A stretch of DNA of 52,944 bases, from positions 1 to 52,944 of the forward strand of contig JAEUJD010000118.1 in the NCBI GenBank assembly GCA_016793015.1. The letters run 5' to 3'. The notes below the pieces were generated by a model, which was given only the letters and a program-made list of their open reading frames with translations, made no database searches and was not told the DNA's origin. The stretch comes from Phycisphaerales bacterium. Lineage in GTDB: Bacteria > Planctomycetota > Phycisphaerae > Phycisphaerales > UBA1924. Below are positions 45,231 through 52,944 of the stretch, piece by piece. Position 1 is the stretch's first letter; the number at the start of each line of letters is the position of its first letter. Made by a program: the position numbers and the translations under genes.

Positions 45231-46036
45231 ATCCCCAAGTTGCTGAAATCTTGCGATCGCACGGCGCAACGCCTGAGGACTTTGTTCTTGGCACAAGGGA
45301 GGTATGGGCCGGCGCTGTTCCCGCAATGCGAGGCATCGAACTCTGGAAGTCACTCAGCGACCAATTTGGAGCCACCGGGCTTTGGCCCATATTTCGAGGC
45401 GAATCGGAAGAGTCGCTCGAAATCCCTGACGAAGTGTGGGACGAGTTCGACGATTCCCCACCCCCGCTTGGAACGATCGATCAAATCTTAAACAAGCGCC
45501 TCCAGGAGCGAGTCGCGTCGCTCAAAGAAATGCATGTTTCGATCCGCGAGGATGCCAGCATCGAGGCCGCCGCGCTGGCCGCGGACGACGCAGGAATCTA
45601 TACCTTTAGCGGCAAATCTCACGCCGTTTCACCTTGGCCCCAATCCATCCCGCCAAAGCGAATCAACTTGCAGGTACTCAACGAAGCACCCGCTGCCACA
45701 GGACTTGCTCCGCTCGCGCTCGTGCCGGTAGCTGATCCCGCCGAGGTAACGATGGCGCTTGGATTTGGCGGATGGAACGAATGCCCATCGCCGCAACTTC
45801 TGAGTGGCGTGCTCCGTGATTGGCGCACTCGCTACGGAGCAATGCCTGCTTGCATCACAAGCAGTGTGCTCGAATGCGTTGTTGAGCGCCCGCCGCAATC
45901 CGAGTCCGAGTGTTTACGGCTTGCGTGCGAGCAGTGGTTGCTGTGCGAAGACATCGTTTCTCAGGGAACGCAATCAGTACGAAAGCTAGCTCTCGAACTG
46001 CAGAGCGCACACAGTTGGTTCCTTTGGTGGGATTGA
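45227..46036 (+). CDS. DUF4253 protein inside the MoxR-vWA operon
   Basis: 269 residues. The C-terminal 95 residues are a clear DUF4253 domain (LGFGGWNECPSPQLLSGVLRDW, MPACITSSVLECVVERPP, QWLLCEDIVSQGTQ, SHSWFLWWD-like end); GATGLWPIF in the N-terminal part also recurs in DUF4253 proteins. Function unknown; such proteins turn up among immunity/SUKH-like contexts. GTG start overlaps the MoxR stop (GTGA) with AAGGAGG just upstream, and the next gene starts 4 bases after its stop, so it is an integral operon member. Codon use looks less C-rich at wobble positions than its neighbours, suggesting a later insertion. Confidence 0.82.
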   Translation: MNPQVAEILRSHGATPEDFVLGTREVWAGAVPAMRGIELWKSLSDQFGATGLWPIFRGESEESLEIPDEVWDEFDDSPPPLGTIDQILNKRLQERVASLKEMHVSIREDASIEAAALAADDAGIYTFSGKSHAVSPWPQSIPPKRINLQVLNEAPAATGLAPLALVPVADPAEVTMALGFGGWNECPSPQLLSGVLRDWRTRYGAMPACITSSVLECVVERPPQSESECLRLACEQWLLCEDIVSQGTQSVRKLALELQSAHSWFLWWD

Positions 46037-46040
46037 TCAG

Positions 46041-48296
46041 GTGTCGATTTCTCTCCACATCCTCGGCATCCGCCACCACGGCCCCGGCTCTGCCCGCATG
46101 GTGCTGCGCGCTCTGCAGGATCTCAAGCCCGACGCCATCCTGATCGAAGGCCCGCCCGATGCCGCCGACCTGATCGAAATGGCTTCCGACAAGGAAATGC
46201 ACCCTCCCGTTGCGCTCCTTGTCTACGAGCCGGATTCCCCGCAAACCGCATCGTACTTCCCGTTCGCGGAATTCTCGCCCGAGTGGCAGGCGATCCGCTT
46301 CGGCCTCAAGTCCCGCGCCGATGTTCGCTTCATCGATCTTCCGCGTTCGATGCGCCCCTCGGGGGCCAAGCCCAAGACAGCAGACCAGCAGCCGCCGCAG
46401 CGCATCGACGCGCTCGAACAACTCGCCCACGCCGCCGGATACACCGACGGCGAAGCCTGGTGGAGCCGCCTGATCGAAGAACGCCGGGGCGAAGAAGAGC
46501 CGATGGCCGTCTTCGATGCGATCCGCGATGCGATGTCGTCGCTCCGCGAGAAGTTCGCTGCACCCGAATTCCAATCCAGCCGCGATCTCGAAGAGGTCCC
46601 CCGCGAAGCGCACATGCGCCGCTCCATCCGCGCAGCAATCAAAGAGGGCGTCAATCGCATCGCAGTCGTCTGCGGCGCCTGGCACGCGCCGGTCCTGACT
46701 CAGGAGTTTCTCGACAAGACTCCGGCCAAAGAAGACGATGCCGCCCTCAAAGGTCTCGAAAAGCGCAAGACCGCCGCGACTTGGATTCCGTGGACGCACG
46801 GGCGTCTCGCGTTCGATTCCGGCTACGGCGCGGGCGTCACCAGCCCCGGCTGGTACGAGCACCTCTGGGTTCATCATGACAGAATCGCCGAGCGCTGGCT
46901 CACCAGCGTCGCCCGCCTGATGCGCGAGGAAGACCTCGAAGGCTCTCCCGCCAACGTCATCGAATCCGTTCGCCTTTCCGAGTCGCTCGCGATGCTGCGG
47001 GGCCGCGCCGCCCCGGGGCTGGAAGAGTTCACGGAAGCCACGCTCTCGGTGCTCTGCGCCGGCAATCCGCTGCCTCTGAAAGTCATCGAGCGCAAACTGA
47101 TCGTCGGCGAAAAGCTCGGCACAGTGCCGAGCAAGGCCCCCGCCGTTCCGCTCCAGCGCGATCTCGAAGCGACGCAGAAGTCGCTCCGCCTCAAAGTCTC
47201 CGCCGACGATCTCCTCCTCGAACTCGATCTCCGTAAGGAGAACGATCTCGCACGCAGCCGCCTCTTCCATCGACTGGCGTTGCTCGAGATTCCCTGGGCC
47301 GAGTCGCAGGCCGATTCGACACGAAACAAGGGAACCTTCCGCGAAACATGGAAACTCCAGTGGAAGCCGGAACTCTCGATCTGCGTGATCGAGGCCGCAC
47401 GCTTCGGCAACACCATCGAATCCGCGGCAAGCGCGCGCGTCGCATTCGAAGCCGCCAACGCGAAATCGCTCCCCCCGCTCACCTCGATGCTCGATCACGC
47501 GATGCTCGCAGATCTCTCGCAAGCTGTCGCATCGTTGCTTCAGGCCATCGAATCCGTTTCCGCCGTGTCCGCCGACATCGGCAACTTGATGGAGGCGATC
47601 CCGCCGCTCGCGGGCGTCCTCCGCTACGGAAACGTCCGCAAGACCGATGCAGAACTCGTCACCCCGATTGTCCGAAGCCTCCTTGTTCGCGTCTGCGCCG
47701 GCCTTGTCCCCGCGTGCACTTCACTCGATGACGACGCCGCCTCCAAGATGCTCGATCGCATTAACCACATCGATGCATCGCTCGGCACGCTCGAAGAGCC
47801 CGAGTTCTCCGACATGTGGTTCGATCGAGTTCTCGCTCTCGGCGACAGCCAGACACACGGGCTGGTCAACGGCCGCTGCTGGCGGTTGCTCTTTGATGCG
47901 AGAAAGCAGGACCCCGCCACCATCGGCGATCGCGTCGCCCTCGCGCTCTCGCCCGGCAACGACCCGGAAAAGTCCTCGGCATGGCTCGAAGGTTTCCTTT
48001 CCGGCTCCGGCCTGGTGCTGATTCACGATGCCCGGCTGCTCGCACTCGTCGATGCCTGGGTCTGCTCGCTCCCCCCCGACGTGTTCGAGCGCACCTGCCC
48101 GATCGGCCGCCGCACCTTCGGTTCGTTCGCCGCTCCCGAGCGAAGGCAGATCGGCGAGAAACTCAAGAAGTCCGGCGCGCCGACTTCCGGCCCATCCGGC
48201 GCCCGATCGCACGCTCACGAAAGCGATTACGACGCTGCGCGGGGCGAACTGGTCCTCCCAATCCTGCGCCAGATCTTCGGAGACATCCAGCGATGA
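46041..48296 (+). CDS. DUF5682 protein (YehM-like) with GxxH motifs
   Basis: 751 residues, the largest operon product. N-terminus ISLHILGIRHHGPGSAR followed by DAILIEGPPDA and, near residue 212, VVCGAWHAPVL. Two GxxH motifs (residues 9-12 and 212-215), the EGP at 36-38 and an HMRRSI helix are arranged as in the EreA/ChaN/TIKI putative hydrolase superfamily; that relationship is inference. Residues beyond ~300 form a long helical region of unknown role. GTG start; only four bases separate it from the DUF4253 stop, and the stop overlaps the vWA start (ATGA). Confidence 0.85.
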   Translation: MSISLHILGIRHHGPGSARMVLRALQDLKPDAILIEGPPDAADLIEMASDKEMHPPVALLVYEPDSPQTASYFPFAEFSPEWQAIRFGLKSRADVRFIDLPRSMRPSGAKPKTADQQPPQRIDALEQLAHAAGYTDGEAWWSRLIEERRGEEEPMAVFDAIRDAMSSLREKFAAPEFQSSRDLEEVPREAHMRRSIRAAIKEGVNRIAVVCGAWHAPVLTQEFLDKTPAKEDDAALKGLEKRKTAATWIPWTHGRLAFDSGYGAGVTSPGWYEHLWVHHDRIAERWLTSVARLMREEDLEGSPANVIESVRLSESLAMLRGRAAPGLEEFTEATLSVLCAGNPLPLKVIERKLIVGEKLGTVPSKAPAVPLQRDLEATQKSLRLKVSADDLLLELDLRKENDLARSRLFHRLALLEIPWAESQADSTRNKGTFRETWKLQWKPELSICVIEAARFGNTIESAASARVAFEAANAKSLPPLTSMLDHAMLADLSQAVASLLQAIESVSAVSADIGNLMEAIPPLAGVLRYGNVRKTDAELVTPIVRSLLVRVCAGLVPACTSLDDDAASKMLDRINHIDASLGTLEEPEFSDMWFDRVLALGDSQTHGLVNGRCWRLLFDARKQDPATIGDRVALALSPGNDPEKSSAWLEGFLSGSGLVLIHDARLLALVDAWVCSLPPDVFERTCPIGRRTFGSFAAPERRQIGEKLKKSGAPTSGPSGARSHAHESDYDAARGELVLPILRQIFGDIQR

Positions 48297-49465
48297 GCGC
48301 CACTCCGATCTCACCCGAAGAACGCCTCAAACGCTGGCGCCTGCTGCTCGGGGGTGGCGAAGCCGACGGTCTCGGCATCACCCTCTCCCCAGGCGATCTC
48401 CGCATCGACAAAGCAATGTCCAGTCTCTACGACGCGAACTCTTCCGAGCGAAAAGGCGGCCTGGGCGCCTCCGCCCCCAACGCCGCACGCTGGCTCGGCG
48501 ACATCCGCGAGTTCTTCCCCGCTTCCGTCGTCCGCGTCATGCAGAAGGACGCGATCGAACGCCTCGGCATGCAGCGCCTGCTCCTCGAACCCGAAATGCT
48601 CGAAGCCGTCGAGCCCGATGTCCACCTCATCTCCACGCTGATGTCGCTTTCCGGCGTGATCCCGCAAAAAGCCAAGGCCACGGCGCGTGCGGTCGTCCAG
48701 AAAGTCGTCCGCGATCTCATGCGACGCCTCGAAGCCCCGATGCATCAGGCCGTTGGCGGTGCTCTCAAACGCTCCACCCGCACCCGCCGCCCCCGCCACA
48801 ACGAGATCGACTGGAACCGCACCATCCGCGCTAATCTCAAGCACTACCAGCGCGAATACCACACCATCGTCCCCGAAACCCGCATCGGTTTCGGCCGCAA
48901 ACGCAACGAACTCCGATCCGTCATTCTCTGCATCGATCAATCGGGCTCGATGGGTCCCTCCGTCGTCTACTCCGGCATTTTCGGAGCCGTCCTCGCCTCC
49001 ATCCCCGCGATCCGTACCAGCGTCGTCACATTCGACACTTCCGTCGTCGATCTCACCGAGAAAATGTCCGATCCCGTCGATGTCCTCATGGGCGTCCAAC
49101 TTGGCGGAGGCACCGACATCAATCGCGCTCTCACCTATTGCCAGGGCCTGATCCGCAAGCCCCACGACACCATCTTCGTCCTCATCACCGATCTCTACGA
49201 AGGGGGCGACAACAAGGAAATGCTCAAACGCGCCGCGTCGATCGTCGGTTCCGGCGTCCGCATGGTCACGCTTCTCGCCCTCAGCGACGACGGCGCGCCG
49301 TGCTTCGACCAGAACAACGCCGCCGCGCTCGCCGCCCTCGGTGTCCCAAGCTTCGCCTGCACCCCCGACAAGTTCCCCGATCTCATGGCCGCGGCAATCG
49401 ACCGTCGCGATCTCGCGGCGTGGGCCGGCGAGCAAAACTTGCTTTCAAGCCGAGCCGGTTCGTAA
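48293..49465 (+). CDS. vWA-domain protein (YehP-like), last gene of the operon
   Basis: 390 residues. N-terminal ~200 residues are a helical region (RLKRWRLLLGGGEADGLGI; SSLYDANSSERKGGLGAS; RVMQKDAIERLGMQRLLLEPEML) and a basic segment (GALKRSTRTRRPR). The C-terminal vWA has an intact MIDAS: DQSGS (215-219), Thr274 in GGGTDI, Asp300 in ITDLYEGG. vWA proteins of this kind are partners of MoxR ATPases, binding metal and substrate. ATG overlaps the DUF5682 stop by four bases. The stop faces the ABC ATPase gene 37 bases away. Confidence 0.92.
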   Translation: MSATPISPEERLKRWRLLLGGGEADGLGITLSPGDLRIDKAMSSLYDANSSERKGGLGASAPNAARWLGDIREFFPASVVRVMQKDAIERLGMQRLLLEPEMLEAVEPDVHLISTLMSLSGVIPQKAKATARAVVQKVVRDLMRRLEAPMHQAVGGALKRSTRTRRPRHNEIDWNRTIRANLKHYQREYHTIVPETRIGFGRKRNELRSVILCIDQSGSMGPSVVYSGIFGAVLASIPAIRTSVVTFDTSVVDLTEKMSDPVDVLMGVQLGGGTDINRALTYCQGLIRKPHDTIFVLITDLYEGGDNKEMLKRAASIVGSGVRMVTLLALSDDGAPCFDQNNAAALAALGVPSFACTPDKFPDLMAAAIDRRDLAAWAGEQNLLSSRAGS

Positions 49466-49502
49466 AGCCAGATGCCTCTGCGTTTGAATCGGCTGCCGAC
49501 CG

Positions 49503-50510
49503 CTACTGCACAAGCCCCTTCGTCAGCCGCATGAACGCCGTTTCCAGATTCACCGGCTCCTCCGTGAACTTCGTGATCCGGAATCCCTGATTCACGAGCA
49601 CGTTGGGAATGTCCGTGTAGTTCCGGCCCCCCGCGGCATCGAAGTCCGCGACGATCATCTTCACCGAATGTCCGTTGCCCTTCGCGCCCCCACCGCCCAC
49701 GCCATTCACTGCTGCGCCCGGTGATTCGGCGTCGGCGAGCGACACCTTCTTCACGCCCGGCATTGCGGCAATCACCTTCGCAGCCTCTTCAACACGATCG
49801 GTCACACCGACATGCAAAATGTGGCCCATCTTCGCGCGCCGGACGATCTCGTCGACCGTTCCCGAAAACAGCAACTGCCCCCGCTCAATGATCCCGACCA
49901 CGTTGCACAACTCCGCCAGTTCGGGCAGGATGTGGCTGCTGATGAGAATCGTTTTGCCCATCCGCCGGAGTTCTTTGAGCAATTCCCGCATCTCGATGCG
50001 TGCCCGCGGATCAAGGCCCGATGCCGGCTCGTCCATCAGCAGCACTTTCGGATCGTGCAGCAGAACGCGTGCATCGCTCAAACGCTGCTGCATGCCGCGG
50101 CTGAGGCTGTTCACTTCCGCATCGGCCTTGTACGTCAGGTCTGTCAGTTCGAGCACGTCCTTGACGGTCTTGATCCGCTGTCCGCCGTGGATGCCGTACG
50201 ACGCCGCGAAGAACTCAAGGTATTCCGTGACCACCATGTCCTCGTACGCGCCCATGAAGTCGGGCACGTAGCCGATCAGGGGCCGGATCTGGCGGTTCTG
50301 GTAGCCGATCGTCAATCCCGCCACGTTCGCCTGCCCGCTGCTGGGCTTGAGGAGCGTCGCGAGGATCTTGATGGTCGTGGTCTTGCCGGCCCCGTTCGGC
50401 CCAATGAAGCCGAAGCAATCACCCTCGTTGATAATCAGATTCAGGTTGTTCAGCGCGATCAGTTCGCCGTACTTCTTGGTCAAATTGATCGTTTCGATCA
50501 TCGGGGGCAC
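49503..50510 (-). CDS. ABC transporter ATP-binding protein (ABC-2/CcmA type)
   Basis: 335 residues. Walker A GPNGAGKT, signature LSRGMQQRL, Walker B VLLMDEPASGLDP, switch SSHIL are all present; the 80-residue C-terminal extension after HILHVGVTDRVEEA contains a Gly-rich linker (NGVGGGGAKGNGHS). It energises an ABC-2-type exporter, but no permease is encoded in the window on this strand. The GTG start has GGAG seven bases upstream; an ATG nine bases further in is the alternative. Confidence 0.92.
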   Translation of the reverse strand: MPPMIETINLTKKYGELIALNNLNLIINEGDCFGFIGPNGAGKTTTIKILATLLKPSSGQANVAGLTIGYQNRQIRPLIGYVPDFMGAYEDMVVTEYLEFFAASYGIHGGQRIKTVKDVLELTDLTYKADAEVNSLSRGMQQRLSDARVLLHDPKVLLMDEPASGLDPRARIEMRELLKELRRMGKTILISSHILPELAELCNVVGIIERGQLLFSGTVDEIVRRAKMGHILHVGVTDRVEEAAKVIAAMPGVKKVSLADAESPGAAVNGVGGGGAKGNGHSVKMIVADFDAAGGRNYTDIPNVLVNQGFRITKFTEEPVNLETAFMRLTKGLVQ

Positions 50511-50593
50511 GTGTAGTCTCCGCCGGGAAGGCCGGCAATCGGGCCGCAGAATGTAGCGAGTTCGGACGCGGGATGTTCACGGGTCCGGCGAAC

Positions 50594-50632
50594 CGCAAAA
50601 AGACAAGCCCCGGCAAGGTTGCCGGGGCTTGT
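50594..50632 (-). terminator. Intrinsic terminator of the second PEP-CTERM gene
   Basis: Minus strand: ACAAGCCCCGGCAA-CC-TTGCCGGGGCTTGT (50603-50632), followed by CTTTTTGCGG. It lies 28 bases past the stop at 50661. Confidence 0.9.
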
Positions 50633-50660
50633 GAAAATCAGGCTATCTGCAAATCGTGCC

Positions 50661-51347
50661 TTAGCGACGACGACGAGCAGCGAGCAGGCCACCCATGCCG
50701 ACGAGCGCCAGAGCGCCCGGGGCCGGGATGTCATGCAGGGTGTAGGCGAGGAAGTTGCCCGAGGTCGAGGCCGTGCCCCAACCCGGAGTTGCCATATCCG
50801 AACGGCTCAGGTGATCCACGCCCGGATCGCCACCGCCGCCGCCCGACGTCGCAACGTCGAACAGGAGGACGTCGCCGGTCGAGAGGAGGCCGAGGAACGA
50901 GCGGCTGATCGTGAAGGTCACGATATTGATGCCGGTCTGCGACTGGTCGTTGTTGGTCTGGCCGCCGTCCATGTTCCAGTTGAAGCCGTCCCAAGCCCAG
51001 TTCTGCTGGTTGGTGTTGGGGACATCCTGATCAACCCAGGAGCCGACATAGTGGCTGATCTGCGTCGTGAGATTCACGGGGCGGCCCCAGCCGTTGGTGC
51101 CGGTGAAGTCGCTGGCGGTGGACGAGTTCATGTAGATCATGTACTTCGTCCAGTTCTGGTAACCGCGCGTCTCGACCGAGATGTACACGTTCGACGCGTC
51201 GTTGTCGACCTTGACGGACTTGATGTCCAGGTTCGAGAAACCGTTATCAAACAGGTCGTTTTCGGCATCGTTGTACGTGGTCGGGGCAGCGTGCGCAAGC
51301 CCGGCAGCCACGACCAGAGCCGCAGCAGCAAACAAAACGTTCTTCAT
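50661..51347 (-). CDS. Secreted protein with PEP-CTERM-like sorting tail
   Basis: 228 residues: signal peptide (MKNVLFAAAALVVAAGLAHA), a beta-rich middle with many Asn/Asp/Thr (YNDAENDLFDNGFSNLDI, QNWTKYMIYMNSS, FNWNMDGGQTNNDQSQTG) and a C-terminal IPAPGALALVG, hydrophobic helix, RRRR. It is probably exported and processed by an exosortase; no exosortase is in the window. The beta domain matches no family I can name. ATG 51347; own promoter-like site and strong terminator, so monocistronic. Confidence 0.84.
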   Translation of the reverse strand: MKNVLFAAAALVVAAGLAHAAPTTYNDAENDLFDNGFSNLDIKSVKVDNDASNVYISVETRGYQNWTKYMIYMNSSTASDFTGTNGWGRPVNLTTQISHYVGSWVDQDVPNTNQQNWAWDGFNWNMDGGQTNNDQSQTGINIVTFTISRSFLGLLSTGDVLLFDVATSGGGGGDPGVDHLSRSDMATPGWGTASTSGNFLAYTLHDIPAPGALALVGMGGLLAARRRR

Positions 51348-51467
51348 CTCTCAAATCTCCTCTCGGGATGGACCAGTCCGCAGTGCAACCCCACGGGAGC
51401 ATGCGGACTTACAGACGAAACAAGCAGAATTCGAGCGTCCCGGAGACGTCCGACTGCACCATTGACA

Positions 51468-51496
51468 ATCGTAACTCTTGTAACCGCTTTCTGCAA
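51468..51496 (-). promoter_or_regulatory. Candidate promoter of the second PEP-CTERM gene
   Basis: Minus strand: TTGCAG (complement of 51491-51496), 17-bp spacer, TACGAT (complement of 51468-51473). It lies about 120 bases upstream of the start at 51347. Confidence 0.4.
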
Positions 51497-51624
51497 AGCA
51501 GCATTTGACGGATTTACCGGTTTTTTGGTTGCAATCCGTTATCGGCGAGCGGGGGTGAACGCCTCAGCCCGGTTCAATCCCGAACGCTGTGTTCAGATCG
51601 GCTGAGCGTGAAGCATGAAAACGT

Positions 51625-52944
51625 TTACAGACCTGCCAATTCGCTCTTGGGCTTCTCAGCCAAGGAAGGCTGTACACCGAGATAGTTCAGAGCCCGCTCC
51701 ATCGTGCGCCGGACCACGGGGCCTGCGACGTATGAACCGTAATGCTGCCGGGCACGGACGCGGGCTGGGCTTGGGTCGTCGATCACGCAGAGCACAATGA
51801 CCTTGGGTGCCTCGGCGGGGCCACCGGCGATGAAGCTGGAGTTGTACTGGTCGTCGAAGTAGCCGGACGTCCCGCGTGGCCGACGAAGGTTTTTCCCGGG
51901 GGGCGGCGTCAGCGGGATTTCCGCCGTGCCGGACTTTCCGAACATCGAGTACTTCCAGCCCGCCTCGCTCCCGTGCGAGGAGGTGGCGAGGTTCATTTCG
52001 ACTTTGGCTGCGACACCCTGCATCACCTCGCGGGTGAGGTTGGCAATCTTGACGGGCAGGACGCGCTCGATGACCGTGCCGCGGACATCGTCTGCGGACT
52101 GCGCGGTCAGGCGAACAGGGGGCAGCGTGCCCGCGAGATCGCCCGGGCGGCAGAACGCGCTGAACGCGCGGACCATCTGGAGCGGCGTGACGGCGACTTC
52201 GTGTCCGTACGCGACCGAAGTCTGACTGAACTTGCTCCAGGCCTTGAGCGAGGTGATGATGCCGCTGGCTTCGCCGGCGAAGCCGATGTTCGTGCGTTTG
52301 CCGAAACCAAAGCGGGTGACGGCGTCGTGCAGTTCCTTGAAGTTGAGGCGCTCGGCGCCCTTGATCATCCCGATGTTCGAGGAATTGATCAGGACTTCGG
52401 CCCAGGTCATCGTCGCGCGTTTGGTGACGTCCTCGATGTAGCGGCCGTACGACGTGTGCCAGCGTCCGCCCTCGGTGTCGAAGACTTCGCCCACCTGCGC
52501 CCGGCCAAGCTCGGTGATGGTCGACCAGACAAATGGCTTGAAGGTTGAACCCGGTTCGTAGATGTCTTCGATGCAGCGATTGCGGTGCATCGCCGGAAGA
52601 TCGTCGGCGGCCTGTTCACGCTGAATCGTCACGTAACGCGCGGGCGGCGGCACACCGTGATCCAAGATAATGGGCTTCCGGACAGGGGTCTTCTTGGGTT
52701 TGCCTTTGTTCTTGCCGGTGGTTTCGAGCACAACCGGTTCGGCGGGGGGCGGAGGCAAGACCTTTGCCCAGGGATACGGGATCGCATCCGGCACGTGGCG
52801 GACGATGTCGACCATCGCCAGAATCTCACCGGTCAGGGGATCGAAGATCATCAGGCGGCCACCAGCAGAATCCGCATCGGTGATGCCGCGCTGGAGTTCT
52901 TCGACCGCGATCCGCTGCATTTCGACATCGATCGAGAGCCGCAC
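51625..52944 (-). CDS. FtsI/PBP2-type peptidoglycan transpeptidase (5' end cut by window)
   Basis: The visible 440 residues are the transpeptidase domain of a class B penicillin-binding protein: LSIDVEMQRIAVEEL starts it, nucleophile Ser in EPGSTFKPF (SxxK), SSN in LINSSNIGM, and KSGT in GKSGTAE. It crosslinks peptidoglycan during division or elongation; GYFDDQYNSSFIAGG and VIVLCVIDDPSP are usual in FtsI. A basic/Pro insertion (VLETTGKNKGKPKKTPVRKP) lies before the active site. The N-terminal membrane anchor and dimerisation domain lie beyond base 52944. It indicates peptidoglycan crosslinking in this lineage. Confidence 0.93.
   Translation of the reverse strand: MRLSIDVEMQRIAVEELQRGITDADSAGGRLMIFDPLTGEILAMVDIVRHVPDAIPYPWAKVLPPPPAEPVVLETTGKNKGKPKKTPVRKPIILDHGVPPPARYVTIQREQAADDLPAMHRNRCIEDIYEPGSTFKPFVWSTITELGRAQVGEVFDTEGGRWHTSYGRYIEDVTKRATMTWAEVLINSSNIGMIKGAERLNFKELHDAVTRFGFGKRTNIGFAGEASGIITSLKAWSKFSQTSVAYGHEVAVTPLQMVRAFSAFCRPGDLAGTLPPVRLTAQSADDVRGTVIERVLPVKIANLTREVMQGVAAKVEMNLATSSHGSEAGWKYSMFGKSGTAEIPLTPPPGKNLRRPRGTSGYFDDQYNSSFIAGGPAEAPKVIVLCVIDDPSPARVRARQHYGSYVAGPVVRRTMERALNYLGVQPSLAEKPKSELAGL

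Noticed and set aside
45855..47522. A 555-codon minus-strand frame opposite the DUF4253/DUF5682 genes
   Set aside because: No start context or domain, and it crosses two coupled genes on the plus strand.
41294..49465. VMAP ternary conflict system
   Set aside because: MoxR and vWA parts are shared, but no VMAP-type or trypsin-like effector was recognised, so only the yehLMPQ resemblance is claimed.

Overview
The window is about 53 kb of GC-rich bacterial chromosome, most likely from a planctomycete of the class Phycisphaerae. Two secreted proteins end in a PEP-CTERM-like tail of the IPAPGALAL...RRRR type. Three tandem prepilin-like genes carry the planctomycete-style [23 protein letters not shown] leader. 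The core genes (RNase Y, enolase, RecA, ScpB, SerC, an FtsI-type transpeptidase) are full-length where not cut by the window edge. No rRNA, tRNA or CRISPR array was seen.

Layout. Bases 1-8335 are mainly a minus-strand acyl-CoA catabolism cluster: a biotin-dependent carboxyltransferase, HMG-CoA lyase, three crotonase-fold proteins and the N-terminal part of an acyl-CoA dehydrogenase. This set fits leucine/isovalerate breakdown, with a PEP-CTERM gene and a plus-strand zinc-ribbon membrane gene interspersed. Bases 8336-10367 are rich in repeats: a 186-bp tandem repeat with inverted arms, then an IS200-type transposase gene nested inside inverted ~100-bp repeats, themselves inside inverted 7-bp repeat arrays. 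serC and three paralogous pseudopilin-like genes follow (10368-15662). Then come a zinc-ribbon/GYF-like membrane protein, RNase Y, a lipoprotein, a PilZ protein, a second lipoprotein, scpB, a B12-domain/MeaB fusion and a VUT-family transporter (16070-24808). Next are a NUDIX hydrolase, an MlaF/MlaD pair, DUF2625, a DUF433 antitoxin-like gene, enolase, PhoU, recA, a MarR/DUF1398 pair, further lipoproteins, two GNATs, a polysaccharide deacetylase, a prolyl oligopeptidase, a tandem Usp protein and a 38-residue membrane protein (24816-41238).

The most interesting block is 41294-49465, a tightly coupled plus-strand operon. It encodes a SWIM zinc-finger protein, a DUF5691 protein, a MoxR-type AAA+ ATPase, a DUF4253 protein, a DUF5682 protein and a vWA/MIDAS protein. 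Four of the five junctions are 4-bp start/stop overlaps; the fifth is a 4-bp gap. The set resembles the uncharacterised enterobacterial yehLMPQ genes, with DUF5691 and DUF4253 as additional members. The window closes with an ABC ATPase, a second PEP-CTERM protein and a 5'-truncated penicillin-binding protein, all on the minus strand.

Regulatory sites visible by eye include a sigma70-like promoter with an 18-bp palindrome over its -10 element upstream of marR, a TTGACA-17-TACGCT promoter with an 11-bp inverted repeat upstream of recA, and six intrinsic terminators. Start codons were set from Shine-Dalgarno spacing, coupling and protein family N-termini; several are GTG or TTG. All family names come from reading the protein sequences, with no database search.
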